Positions 1 through 8,317 of a stretch of DNA of 64,000 nt are shown here, piece after piece. Positions within the stretch are counted from its first letter, which is position 1, and each line of letters opens with the position of its first letter. The translations under genes were made by a program, and so were the position numbers. The DNA is from Laceyella tengchongensis (GTDB lineage: Bacteria; Bacillota; Bacilli; Thermoactinomycetales; Thermoactinomycetaceae): assembly GCF_900182735.1 (NCBI RefSeq), contig NZ_FXTU01000006.1, positions 1 through 64,000 of the forward strand, written 5' to 3'. Under the pieces are notes generated by a model. The model made no database searches. It saw only the letters and a list, made by a program, of their open reading frames with translations, and was not told the origin of the DNA.

Positions 1-1
1 T

Positions 2-268
2 CGATACGCACGCTACAGGGGGCTTGCAAAAATTCAAGAGCAATGCCTCCTAACTGCTGTGGCTCAAAACATAAAAAAGTTGGCTATGCTGCTTTCGAGA
101 GCAGGTAAGGGAGGTGGTTTTAAGTTTATATGGGTTGATATTCATCCATTAATTGTTTATATCCCTTTTATATACAAAAACCCTGCGATCAACAAAGTTG
201 ATTCGCAGGGTTTGTCAACATTCTCACGACTCCGTTGTTGCGGAGTCGTTTTTCATCGTTTGATATGA
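2..268 (+). CDS. IS1182-family transposase, C-terminal part (cut by window start)
   Basis: The frame is open from the first bases of the window to TGA at 266-268. It begins with residues like RYARYRGLAKIQEQ, followed by a LLTAVAQNIKKLA stretch. This is the typical C-terminal end of the DDE catalytic domain in IS1182-type transposases (RYRGL.KVQ.Q..LT.A..N.KKLA). The catalytic residues lie outside the window, so activity cannot be judged. The last 30 or so codons run through two hairpins and look like read-through towards the element end rather than folded protein, as is common in this family. A shorter reading from an internal ATG at 59 would be only a fragment of the same frame. Confidence 0.8.
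   Translation, partial: RYARYRGLAKIQEQCLLTAVAQNIKKLAMLLSRAGKGGGFKFIWVDIHPLIVYIPFIYKNPAINKVDSQGLSTFSRLRCCGVVFHRLI
181..210 (-). terminator. Hairpin, probable terminator of ecsAB
   Basis: The arms CCCTGCG and CGCAGGG enclose an inner TCAAC/GTTGA stem. Read on the minus strand the stem is followed by GGGTTTTTGTA, which suits termination of ecsB transcripts. Confidence 0.6.
227..253 (+). terminator. Rho-independent terminator after the transposase
   Basis: A perfect CGACTCCG/CGGAGTCG stem with a 6-nt loop is followed by TTTTT on the plus strand. With the 181-210 hairpin it forms a convergent terminator pair. Confidence 0.7.
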
Positions 269-303
269 GAAAGACGGGATTGGCCAGTAGCCGCTCCCGT
301 CTT

Positions 304-1512
304 TTATCTTTTGGTGCGGCTAAAGAAGAGAATCGCCGCGCCGTTGATTATCAGATAGATGACCAATCCCTTACCGTCCAGCCAACCGACCAAAAGGCCG
401 ACCAGTGCGATGAGCGACGCAAACGCGGTTGATAACAGCCGTGCGATTTGCTGAAGTGCTTGTGACCGCTCAGATGCTGGTCGGGGCATGAGCTTAAACA
501 AGACCGGGTAATGCGCTGCATGTTCAATGTTCCGCAATTGTACAGTAAACATCCAGTTGCCCAAGAGAGTGAGCAGGGTGATGACCCACGGATGGGGCAC
601 GCAGAAAGAGAGCAGGATTACCCATGCCAAGAGGCGGGCAAACATCGCCAACAGATCGCTCTGCCTCACCAATGTGCGCCAATAGAGGTAAGGGTAAACT
701 GCATCGTCGCGGATCAAGCGGTTGACGAGGCGGATCAACCATTTGCGTTGGCGAAATGGGCGTTTGTAGCGGGGCATATCCACGAACCAATTGGCGATGG
801 CGTAATATCGGGCCAAGGTTTCTTGCTCCAGTCGACTTAAACGCTGCCAGGGATAGGGGGCTTGTGGGATCAGGTGAAACCCTTGCCAGCACCAGATGGC
901 CAGCGCGGTGAGAGGCAAGAGCACAAACCACCATTCGGATGCCAGTGCGTCGTAGGCCAACAGAAGGTTCAAACCAAAGCGGCAAATTTTCCATAAGCGC
1001 AAGTCGCCGGCGTCAGAGTTGACGGTCAGTCTCGTCGCCTGCCATTCCTGCACAAGATTGAGAAGAAGGACTCCCGCCAAGAGAAAGCAAGTGACGACAT
1101 AGGTTCCCAGTGTGCCTAGGTTGGCGCGGTATAACGGATACAAAATGCTCATGATCACTCCCAAATGGAGGAGCTTCACCGCGCCGGTGTAGAGCAAGCT
1201 CGCCCGGAAATATCTTCCCATATGAGGTTCCAAGGGCAACAGAAACACCGCGTCAGTCGGCTTAATCCAGGTTCGGATGCGGTGGTGGGTCAGGAAAAGA
1301 CCGATCATGACGGCCAAAACGGGTGCCAACGGAAACGATTCAGGCAACCAAGCCAGCAATTGGTTATATCCGAATGAGAAAGCGATGATGGTGATTCCCA
1401 AGATGATCGGGGTGCCTCCCCCGCCTGCGATGATGCGGATCAGCCGCAATGCCTTTGTCCAAGAACTGCGCATGCGGCTCCAAAATAGAGTGGAGGTTTC
1501 CAAGCGATTCAC
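304..1512 (-). CDS. ecsB: ABC transporter membrane subunit EcsB
   Basis: This 402-residue polytopic membrane protein has hydrophobic segments throughout (about residues 20-60, 105-165, 180-215, 300-330, 365-400). It pairs with EcsA, and its ATG overlaps the ecsA stop by 4 bp, so the two are translationally coupled. Length (about 408 in B. subtilis) and order ecsA-ecsB fit EcsB. The Ecs exporter is known in bacilli to affect intramembrane proteolysis by RasP, competence, secretion and biofilm; the transported substrate is not firmly known. The family evolves fast and the assignment leans on the partner. An ordinary ABC-2 type permease is the alternative. Confidence 0.8.
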   Translation of the reverse strand: MNRLETSTLFWSRMRSSWTKALRLIRIIAGGGGTPIILGITIIAFSFGYNQLLAWLPESFPLAPVLAVMIGLFLTHHRIRTWIKPTDAVFLLPLEPHMGRYFRASLLYTGAVKLLHLGVIMSILYPLYRANLGTLGTYVVTCFLLAGVLLLNLVQEWQATRLTVNSDAGDLRLWKICRFGLNLLLAYDALASEWWFVLLPLTALAIWCWQGFHLIPQAPYPWQRLSRLEQETLARYYAIANWFVDMPRYKRPFRQRKWLIRLVNRLIRDDAVYPYLYWRTLVRQSDLLAMFARLLAWVILLSFCVPHPWVITLLTLLGNWMFTVQLRNIEHAAHYPVLFKLMPRPASERSQALQQIARLLSTAFASLIALVGLLVGWLDGKGLVIYLIINGAAILFFSRTKR

Positions 1513-2234
1513 CCTTTCACGACCTGAATGAACAGCTGTTCCAAGCTGGCTCCGGGCTTGTTGAGCGTATGTTGCATCGCTGGCAAATCCCCTTTTAGCC
1601 GAATGCGCCCATCATGCAGAAGGATGAAGCGGTTGCAGTATTTTTCTGCCATGTCCAAGATATGAGTCGATATCAGGATGCCCATCCCCTGCTGTTTACC
1701 TTCCTGCAACAGATCGAGTAACGTCTGGATGGCCAGTGGGTCGAGGCCGACGAAAGGTTCATCGACGATCAGCAGGGCAGGTTGTGCGAGAAAAGCGCAT
1801 AAGATCATGATTTTTTGTTGCATGCCTTTGGAGAACGTGTGAGGGAACCAATGCTTGGCTTTACCCATACGGAATTGTTCCAACAAGTCGTGGGCACGCC
1901 GGCTAGCTTCAGCTTCGTCCAATCGATATGCGCGGATCGTCAACTCCAGATGCTCCCATAAGGTAAGTTCTTCATAAAATTGTGGGGTTTCCGGTATGTA
2001 GGCGATTTGTGAGCGGAATGCAATGGGATCATCCTGCAATGTTTTCCCATGGAGGGTGACTTTCCCGGCAACTGGGGTCATCAGGCCGAGGATATGTTTG
2101 ATCGTCGTGCTTTTACCGGCTCCGTTTAAACCGATCAAGCCGACCATTTCACCCGGTTTCACATCAAAAGACAAGTCATGGATGACGGGTTGCACCCGCG
2201 AATAGCCGCCAGTCAATTCATGAACAGTTAGCAT
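1509..2234 (-). CDS. ecsA: ABC transporter ATP-binding protein EcsA
   Basis: This 241-residue nucleotide-binding subunit has Walker A GLNGAGKST near residue 36, a Q-loop region (YIPETPQFYEELT), signature TFSKGMQQK and Walker B LLIVDEPFVGLD, followed by the H-loop ISTHILD. The N-terminal LTGGY and the IPETP...YEELTLWEHLELT segment are characteristic of EcsA. It energises the EcsB channel at the cytoplasmic face. The ATG at 2234 is preceded by AAAGGAG at good spacing. It is the first gene of a two-gene minus-strand unit, divergent from the pilT-like gene. Confidence 0.9.
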   Translation of the reverse strand: MLTVHELTGGYSRVQPVIHDLSFDVKPGEMVGLIGLNGAGKSTTIKHILGLMTPVAGKVTLHGKTLQDDPIAFRSQIAYIPETPQFYEELTLWEHLELTIRAYRLDEAEASRRAHDLLEQFRMGKAKHWFPHTFSKGMQQKIMILCAFLAQPALLIVDEPFVGLDPLAIQTLLDLLQEGKQQGMGILISTHILDMAEKYCNRFILLHDGRIRLKGDLPAMQHTLNKPGASLEQLFIQVVKG

Positions 2235-2405
2235 AAGTCCGCTCCTTTAGCTGGATGGATTCTTATGTTAATCTACTCGATTACGCCGCGTCCGGCAAGG
2301 GGAACATCGATGTTGCCCAAATTTTCTTGATATAGACACGTTTCTTTGGCTGTTTTTTCCTTACAATGGAAATTGGTTATAAATGGAACATGGGAGGAGC
2401 TAGAC

Positions 2406-3419
2406 ATGCAAATCACTGATTGGATATCCTTGGCCATCGTAAATGAAGCTTCTGATCTTCACTTGGTGGAAGGACAGCCTCCACGGGTGCGCATACAGGG
2501 CAAGATGGAGTTGTTGGCAGAGGAACAAGTGGAAGGAAAAATGATTTGGTCATTCTTGGCCGCGCATAAAAAGGTGATCCGTGACCGGGAATTGGATTTT
2601 GCCTTTCAGTTTGACGAAATTCGGTTGCGTGTCCACGCATATCGGCTTCAGACGGGGGTAGGGTTGGCCATTCGTTTGTTTCCGCGCGACATTCCCAGCC
2701 CCGAGGAATTGCGCCTTCCGGAAGCGCTCCTCAGCTTAAGCCAAAAGAAGCAAGGGATTTTACTGGTCACCGGCCCTACGGGTAGCGGCAAGTCGACGAC
2801 GTTGGCCGCGCTGTTGGAGCTGAAAAATCAGACAAGCTCCTCCTTGATCATCACGTTGGAAGATCCGATTGAGTATACGCACCGCTCCCAACAATCCTTG
2901 GTGATCCAGCGGCAGATTGGCCTGGACACGGACAGTTATCAATCGGGTGTTCAGGCGGCATTACGGCAAGATCCCGATGTGCTGATGATCGGGGAGTTAA
3001 GGGAGCCAGAGGCGGTTCGGGCGGCGCTGTATGCGGCGGAAGCGGGGCGTTTGGTCATGGCCACCATGCACGCTGCTCGGGCTGCGCAAGCCATCCAACG
3101 CATCATCCATCAGTTTCCGGCCGAAGAGCAAACCCTGATCCGTACGCAATTGTCTATGAGTTTGCTAGGTATCGCCGCCCAGCGCTTATTTCCTGGCAAT
3201 GGATACAACAACCAGATCGCCGCGTTTGAAGTGCTCGTAAACACCCGGGCGGTGCAACACTTGATTCGGGCTGAACAAATTCATCAAATTGATTCTATTA
3301 TGCAAGCGGGTCAACAAGTGGGGATGCAAACGATGGACATGGCCGTGCAGGCTCTGATGAAAAGCAAGGAAGTGGAACGTGCAGCGGTGAAAGAAGAGTG
3401 GTTGTTGTCCCATGGTTGA
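2406..3419 (+). CDS. pilT: PilT-type secretion/pilus retraction ATPase
   Basis: This 337-residue hexameric secretion ATPase of the PilT/GspE superfamily carries an N-terminal DLHLVEGQPPRVRIQG segment, Walker A GPTGSGKSTT (about residue 130), Asp box TLEDPIEYTH, Walker B PDVLMIGELREPE and His box ATMHAARAAQAIQRI. The tail (HLIRAEQIHQID, then GMQTMD) is PilT-like rather than ComGA/PilB-like, so depolymerisation of a type IV-like pilus is the better guess. The usual TLHT of the His box is TMHA here. I chose the ATG at 2406 because GGGAGGAG precedes it; an in-frame start 60 bp upstream lacks a site. Its stop overlaps the prepilin peptidase start by 8 bp. Confidence 0.8.
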   Translation: MQITDWISLAIVNEASDLHLVEGQPPRVRIQGKMELLAEEQVEGKMIWSFLAAHKKVIRDRELDFAFQFDEIRLRVHAYRLQTGVGLAIRLFPRDIPSPEELRLPEALLSLSQKKQGILLVTGPTGSGKSTTLAALLELKNQTSSSLIITLEDPIEYTHRSQQSLVIQRQIGLDTDSYQSGVQAALRQDPDVLMIGELREPEAVRAALYAAEAGRLVMATMHAARAAQAIQRIIHQFPAEEQTLIRTQLSMSLLGIAAQRLFPGNGYNNQIAAFEVLVNTRAVQHLIRAEQIHQIDSIMQAGQQVGMQTMDMAVQALMKSKEVERAAVKEEWLLSHG

Positions 3420-4155
3420 GTGGGAAGGATTGGCGGTGTTAGCGGCGGGAATGGGAGCATATTGGTTGCCGGAATGTGCGGAGCGCTTTTTGCGACGCAG
3501 GAGGGAGGATACACTGGTGCGCGCGTTTTACCGTCGGATGCGACCGACGGCGGAGCGATTGTTTTTCGCCTATGCCCGGGTGGGGATCATGGCGTTTTAC
3601 GCAGGTCTAGTCTGGTGGGTGGTGCAACAGCCGCGTTCTTTGTCTGACAAGTTTGCCATGGTCATATTTTTGTCCATTTTGTTCACCGTGGTTCTGACCG
3701 ATTTGATGGCTTGGCTGATACCCAATTCCCTCACTTTGGGGGGGAGCCTCTTCTTTGCTATTCATAGTTGGTTTGAGCGTCCAGATTCGTTTGGATGGCT
3801 CAGCTTGGCGGCACTGGGTATTTACGGTGTCGGCTATCTCGTATGGCGGAAGACCAAAGGGATCGGTATGGGAGATGTGAAGTTGCTGGCGATGGCGGTC
3901 TGGCTGTTGGGATTGGATTTGTTCTTCGCCTTGTGGCTGTCGAGTTGGAGTGCCTTTTTGACGGTGGTCGGACGCTCGCTCGCCTGCGGCCAGTGGACGG
4001 GCCGTTCCCCGTTGCCGTACGCTCCTCATTTGGCGGCAGGGATGATCACTGCTCTGCTGTTCGATGGCGCGGCCAGTCATTGGTTGAATGGATGGTGCGC
4101 TGGTTTTAGCTGGTTTGCTGATTGGCCGGAAATTCAGGTTCTATCTTCTCTATGA
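3412..4155 (+). CDS. Type IV prepilin peptidase, A24 domain only (ComC position)
   Basis: This 247-residue polytopic membrane aspartyl protease of family A24 has both catalytic aspartates in the expected places: LTDLMAWLIPN (about residue 107) and GIGMGDVKLL (about residue 155). It would cut leader peptides of pilin-like proteins on the cytoplasmic face. The N-terminal zinc/methyltransferase domain of full-length PilD/ComC, with its paired CxxC motifs, is absent, so pilins may not be N-methylated by this enzyme. The gene sits directly before spoIIB, where comC lies in B. subtilis, and overlaps the pilT-like gene, which supports a shared pilus or competence role. The rest of the pilus or com operon is not in the window. 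Confidence 0.75.
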   Translation: MVEWEGLAVLAAGMGAYWLPECAERFLRRRREDTLVRAFYRRMRPTAERLFFAYARVGIMAFYAGLVWWVVQQPRSLSDKFAMVIFLSILFTVVLTDLMAWLIPNSLTLGGSLFFAIHSWFERPDSFGWLSLAALGIYGVGYLVWRKTKGIGMGDVKLLAMAVWLLGLDLFFALWLSSWSAFLTVVGRSLACGQWTGRSPLPYAPHLAAGMITALLFDGAASHWLNGWCAGFSWFADWPEIQVLSSL

Positions 4156-4201
4156 ATTCATAAACTCTAGTAATAGATTTTTGAAGGAGCGGATCATTGC
4201 G

Positions 4202-5425
4202 ATGGAGAACACAAAACCAAGAATTTCTTCCCAGCAGTCTGGCATGAAAGTGACCATCCAACCCCATCCATCCCAAACGTCTTCTGTCAAAGCGGATAAA
4301 CCAACAGGGCAAGCGATCACCATTTCGAAGCGGCAGGAAAAAGCCAATGCCCGAGGTATACAAGTGACATGGGAAAAAGTGAGAACGGCGCCCGTCTCCA
4401 CCACCGCTTATCCGCAAGAGAAGGAGGGGTGGCAGGCGTCGCAGGAAGCAATCGCCGGGCCGATTCGACAAACGCCTTCTTTTACCTTGGGGCGCGCCGA
4501 TAAAAAGCAACAAGTAATCGAGTGGAGCTCTCCCAACAATCCCTTTGTGCAAAGACAGTTGAAAATGCGCCCGTCAAACGTGAAATTGGGACAACTCCTG
4601 CTGTCGATCGCTGCCGCGATCGTGGTGGGACTGATTATGGGCTTTTCCATATTGCGGATTTTCTTTTTGGAAAACGCCTCTCATTCGGCCCGGTCGATCG
4701 ATGATCACTTGCCCAAGAGCAATATGGTGGCTGAGATGCCGCTCACGGACGCCAAAGGGAACAAAGCTAAGGACAAGGAAGTGGAAAGCCCCCTTCCAGC
4801 GCTAAAGGTCGTGATGTTGCAAGCGGGGAATTTTCAAAACAAGCAGCATGCCCAAAAGAAAGTGCAGGAATATCGCACGCAAGGGCTAGCCGCGGTGATG
4901 TCTGATCATCCCCCTTACCGCATCTTCCTGGGAATGGGTTGGACAAGGGATGAAGCGTTGAAACTTTCTGCTATTTATCAAAAAAAAGAAGTGGAAGTGT
5001 ATTTAAAGGAATGGCAGATGACCGGAACATTGCCTGAGAAATGGAACCAGCGGGAACAGCTGGCCCGCTTGCTTGTGCGTGGAAACCAACTGATCCAACA
5101 GCTGGGGAACGCCGCCATCGTCAATATACAGGGCAATCCCCAAACGGAGACGCCGGCATTCGCATTTCAATCCTCTTGGAAAAAAGAATATGAACAGATG
5201 CTCTCCGACTTTCACGCGATGGAAAAGGGGTTGCCGCCAGCGTTACGGTCGTCGCTCAACCAATGCCTCAGCGCTTTGGATTTGGCGATTCAAAGCGGGG
5301 AAACGGCAGACAAACATCCTAATCAAGCGTTGCTGTGGCAGATTCAAGAAGGGTTGGTTCGATATGCATTGGCTTATGAACGGGTGGCCAAAGCGGCGGC
5401 AGAAGGAGGGGAAAACAAATTTTGA
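4202..5425 (+). CDS. spoIIB: Stage II sporulation protein B (SPOR-domain septal protein)
   Basis: This 407-residue bitopic membrane protein has a basic, low-complexity cytoplasmic part (1-127), one membrane helix (about 128-155, LLLSIAAAIVVGLIMGF) and an extracytoplasmic SPOR-type domain (about 200-275, beginning VVMLQAGNFQNKQHAQ). A helical C-terminal region of about 130 residues follows. SPOR domains bind denuded septal peptidoglycan; SpoIIB helps septal wall thinning at the start of engulfment. The position between the prepilin peptidase and maf is exactly that of B. subtilis spoIIB. The ATG at 4202 follows AAGGAGCG; a longer in-frame ORF upstream overlaps the peptidase gene and is not used. 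Sequence similarity in this family is weak, so synteny and domain layout carry the call. Confidence 0.8.
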   Translation: MENTKPRISSQQSGMKVTIQPHPSQTSSVKADKPTGQAITISKRQEKANARGIQVTWEKVRTAPVSTTAYPQEKEGWQASQEAIAGPIRQTPSFTLGRADKKQQVIEWSSPNNPFVQRQLKMRPSNVKLGQLLLSIAAAIVVGLIMGFSILRIFFLENASHSARSIDDHLPKSNMVAEMPLTDAKGNKAKDKEVESPLPALKVVMLQAGNFQNKQHAQKKVQEYRTQGLAAVMSDHPPYRIFLGMGWTRDEALKLSAIYQKKEVEVYLKEWQMTGTLPEKWNQREQLARLLVRGNQLIQQLGNAAIVNIQGNPQTETPAFAFQSSWKKEYEQMLSDFHAMEKGLPPALRSSLNQCLSALDLAIQSGETADKHPNQALLWQIQEGLVRYALAYERVAKAAAEGGENKF

Positions 5426-5494
5426 CAAAGCGTTGACCATCGCTTGTTGGGCGGTTCTTCATCTGCTAAACTTAAATTGTTCCAAGGTTGGAAG

Positions 5495-5521
5495 GCACCT
5501 TAATCGCAGAGGTGCTTTTTT
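5495..5521 (+). terminator. Rho-independent terminator after spoIIB
   Basis: GCACCT/AGGTGC stem with a 9-nt loop followed by six T residues. Confidence 0.7.
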
Positions 5522-5599
5522 CCGTGGACGGGATGCACTCCTTAAAGGAACATCCTTCTTTTTTACTTTTTACTTATCACTGAAAGGTGTGTACGCGAT

Positions 5600-6190
5600 A
5601 TGCGGCCGAAAATTGTTTTGGCATCCGGTTCTCCACGGAGACGAGAGTTACTTGCGGGCTTAGGCGTTCCGTTTGAGGTGAAAACGAGCCAGGTCGATGA
5701 AACGTTTGACCCTTCGTGCCCTCCGAGCGCAGTGGCTGAGGAATTGGCGCACCGCAAAGCCAAGGATGTGGCCCGGCAGTTGGATGCCGCTCTTGTCATC
5801 GGCGCGGATACGATAGTGGTCTGTGACGGTGAGATTTTGGGCAAACCGCGGGATGAGCGGGAAGCGGTTCAGATGCTTTCCAGGCTCCAAGGCCGCGCGC
5901 ATCAAGTATACACGGGCATTGCCTTGGTTGAAGTGGCTGATGGCCAAGTGGTGCGTGAACGTGTCAGCCATCGCATGACCCATGTGTGGATGAGGTCGCT
6001 CTCAGATGAAAAAATCTCGTGGTACGTGAATTCGAAAGAACCGCTCGACAAGGCGGGCGCATATGGAATCCAAGGCTTGGGCGCATGTCTGATCGACAAG
6101 ATCGACGGCTGTTATTTCAATGTTGTCGGACTTTCATTGGTCGAATTGGATCAAATGTTCCAAGACATGGGCTATTCGTTGGTACCATAG
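5600..6190 (+). CDS. maf: Maf family nucleoside-triphosphate pyrophosphatase
   Basis: This 196-residue protein starts KIVLASGSPRRRELL, the diagnostic Maf loop, followed by SQVDETFDP and VIGADTIVVCDGEILGKP, which hold the catalytic glutamate and aspartate. Maf proteins hydrolyse dTTP/UTP or modified pyrimidine nucleotides in the cytoplasm; B. subtilis Maf is linked to septum formation arrest. The gene sits between spoIIB and radC as in B. subtilis. The ATG at 5600 is preceded by AAAGGTG. Length is normal for the family and no key residue is missing. Confidence 0.93.
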   Translation: MRPKIVLASGSPRRRELLAGLGVPFEVKTSQVDETFDPSCPPSAVAEELAHRKAKDVARQLDAALVIGADTIVVCDGEILGKPRDEREAVQMLSRLQGRAHQVYTGIALVEVADGQVVRERVSHRMTHVWMRSLSDEKISWYVNSKEPLDKAGAYGIQGLGACLIDKIDGCYFNVVGLSLVELDQMFQDMGYSLVP

Positions 6191-6279
6191 AAGATAAATG
6201 CAAACGTAACAACTCTGCCGAGCACACCCGTGGGGATCAAATTCCTAAATGGAAGTGGAGAGAGGCAGAGGAGGAATAG

Positions 6280-6987
6280 ATGATGGATGAAACCGGTCGC
6301 AATTACATGTTGCTGCGCGATGTGCCAGAAGAGGAGCGGCCGCGTGAACGCATGATTCGGTTAGGACCGAATTATGTCTCTAATGCGGAGTTGATTGCCT
6401 TGTTGTTGCGCACGGGCAGCACGGGTGAATCCGTGATGACGTTGGCCCAGCGGGTGTTGAACAAGGGGGGCGGGCTCAAAGGCCTGACCCGACTTTCGTT
6501 GCAAGAGTTAATGGGCATTCACGGAATCGGGCCGGCCAAAGCCATTCAGTTGATGGCTGGCATTGAGTTGGGACAGCGGATTTCACGTATGATGCCGGAA
6601 GACCGCCATGCGATTCGGTCGCCGGATGATGCAGCTTGTTACGTAATGGATGAACTCCGCTTCCTGCAACAGGAACACTTCATCTGCCTATACTTAAACA
6701 CAAAATATCGTGTGATTGACAAAAAATGCATTTTCAAAGGAAGCCTTAACACCTCGGTTGTGCATCCGCGCGAAATTTTCCACGAAGCGATCCGCTGTAG
6801 CGCCGCCGCAATCATTTGCGTACATAATCACCCCAGCGGCGACCCCACGCCCAGCACGGAGGATCTCTTGGTTACAGAGCGGTTGGTGGAAGTCGGTAAA
6901 TTGTTGGGCATAGACGTTGTGGACCATTTAATTATCGGGGATCAAACGTATTTCAGCATGAAAGAGAAAGGGCTGATTGCCGAGTAG
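6280..6987 (+). CDS. radC: RadC-like JAB1/MPN-domain protein
   Basis: This 235-residue protein has N-terminal helix-hairpin-helix type segments (LQELMGIHGIGPAKAIQLMAG) and a C-terminal MPN+ metal-binding domain with FHEAIRCSAAAIICVHNHPSGDPTPS, the His-x-His...Asp zinc signature. The family was once thought to act in DNA repair, but its biochemical role is unsettled. The ATG at 6280 (or 6283) follows GAGGAGG. It lies between maf and mreB as in B. subtilis. Confidence 0.92.
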   Translation: MMDETGRNYMLLRDVPEEERPRERMIRLGPNYVSNAELIALLLRTGSTGESVMTLAQRVLNKGGGLKGLTRLSLQELMGIHGIGPAKAIQLMAGIELGQRISRMMPEDRHAIRSPDDAACYVMDELRFLQQEHFICLYLNTKYRVIDKKCIFKGSLNTSVVHPREIFHEAIRCSAAAIICVHNHPSGDPTPSTEDLLVTERLVEVGKLLGIDVVDHLIIGDQTYFSMKEKGLIAE

Positions 6988-7176
6988 GTTTTAATCCCTT
7001 TGATCATGCGCATGCCATCGCCTGACTAACAGCCGTTTTCTTAGTGCTGTTTTCCTATTGACGAAATTGTCCGAATTTGCTCGGGTGTGGAGGGCGGTTT
7101 ATACCAGGAGCTTATGTGGAGAGGCTTTCTGTTTGATAATATTTTGATTTTGAATGAATGAAAGGGGGGGCTTGCC

Positions 7177-8223
7177 GTGTTTGGCGGATTTGTGAAAGAT
7201 ATGGGATTGGATTTGGGAACGGCCAATACCCTCGTTTATGTAAAAGGGCAAGGGATTGTGGTTCGTGAACCGTCTGTGGTGGCGATGGAAGTGGGAACGG
7301 AAGAAATCAAGGCGGTTGGGAACCAAGCGAAAGCGATGATCGGGCGAACACCTGGTAATATCGTGGCTATCCGCCCGATGAAAGATGGCGTGATCGCCGA
7401 TTACAATACAACAGCGGCGATGATTGAATACTTTTTGAAGCAGGCTTCTGACCAGCACATCATTTTGCCACGCAAACCCAATGTGATGGTGTGCGTGCCG
7501 TCAGGAGTCACCGCGGTCGAAAAGCGGGCGGTGGAGCAGGCGACTGTTAGAGCTGGGGCCAAGGATGCTTACACCATTGAAGAGCCGTTGGCGGCTGCGA
7601 TCGGCGCCGGTTTGCCCGTGTGGGATGCGACGGGAAGCATGGTGGTTGACATTGGTGGCGGGACGACGGAGGTAGCGGTGATCTCCTTGGGGGGGATCGT
7701 GACTTGTCATTCGCTGCGGGTGGCTGGTGACAAAATGGATGATGCCATCATCCAATACATTCGTCGCAAACACAATTTGCTGATTGGAGAGCGCACGGCG
7801 GAAACGCTGAAGCTGGAAATCGGCTCAGCTATCCCTGATGATCAGGGCGGTGACTCGCGGGAGATCAAAGGCCGGGACTTGATTACGGGCTTGCCGCGCA
7901 TGATTGAGATTACGACGAGTGAAATTGCCGAGGCCTTAAACGAAACCGTCATGGCGATTATCGACTCCGTCAAGCAGACATTGGAACAAACGCCACCGGA
8001 ATTGTCGGCGGACATCTTGGACCGGGGTATCATGTTGACGGGTGGCGGAGCTTTGTTGCGCAATTTGAATGTCCGCTTGAGTGAAGAGACCCACATGGAA
8101 TGCCATGTGGCGGAAAACGCGTTGGATTGCGTGGCCGTCGGTACCGGTTCGGCCCTGGAGCAGATCGGGCTGTTTAAACCCACTTCGGCGATTGACCGTT
8201 TTCGGCGCAAGCGCTTTTTCTAG
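7177..8223 (+). CDS. mreB: Rod shape-determining actin homologue MreB
   Basis: This 348-residue actin-fold ATPase has phosphate-1 loop GLDLGTANTLVYVK, phosphate-2 VVDIGGGTTEVAVISLGG, and adenosine motif MLTGGGALLRNL. It forms membrane-bound filaments that guide lateral wall synthesis with MreC, MreD and RodA/PBP2. The start is GTG at 7177 behind a purine-rich AAAGGGGGGG run. It heads mreBCD-minCD. A GC-rich hairpin lies between mreB and mreC and may lower downstream expression relative to MreB. Confidence 0.96.
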   Translation: MFGGFVKDMGLDLGTANTLVYVKGQGIVVREPSVVAMEVGTEEIKAVGNQAKAMIGRTPGNIVAIRPMKDGVIADYNTTAAMIEYFLKQASDQHIILPRKPNVMVCVPSGVTAVEKRAVEQATVRAGAKDAYTIEEPLAAAIGAGLPVWDATGSMVVDIGGGTTEVAVISLGGIVTCHSLRVAGDKMDDAIIQYIRRKHNLLIGERTAETLKLEIGSAIPDDQGGDSREIKGRDLITGLPRMIEITTSEIAEALNETVMAIIDSVKQTLEQTPPELSADILDRGIMLTGGGALLRNLNVRLSEETHMECHVAENALDCVAVGTGSALEQIGLFKPTSAIDRFRRKRFF

Positions 8224-8242
8224 CAGTCGTCGGTTGGCTCGG

Positions 8243-8268
8243 AAGGGGGCGGATCGGCGCCCCTTTTT
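8243..8268 (+). terminator. Weak terminator/attenuator between mreB and mreC
   Basis: AAGGGGGC and GCGCCCCTT pair imperfectly around a short loop and are followed by TTTTT. It probably allows partial read-through, setting a high MreB to MreC ratio (inference). Confidence 0.5.
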
Positions 8269-8317
8269 CGCGGGCTAGCCGGAAGAGAAATGAAAATCGC
8301 CCCGAAGGAGTGAAGCC

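Larger units (their letters stand above)
1..253 (+). mobile_element. Right end of an IS1182-like insertion sequence
   Basis: This is inferred from the transposase C-terminus at 2-268. The exact element boundary is not visible because the left end is missing. It is placed near the second hairpin (227-253), about 50 bp before the ecsB stop codon. A target-site duplication cannot be tested from this window. Confidence 0.5.

Noticed and set aside
59..268. 69-codon ORF as a separate small gene
   Set aside because: It is the tail of the transposase frame that is open from the window start.
524..994. 156-codon minus-strand ORF
   Set aside because: Shadow in another frame of ecsB, which has clear membrane segments and is coupled to ecsA.
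7026..7052. Weak hairpin between radC and mreB
   Set aside because: A five-base stem with a broken T-run; not strong enough to call.
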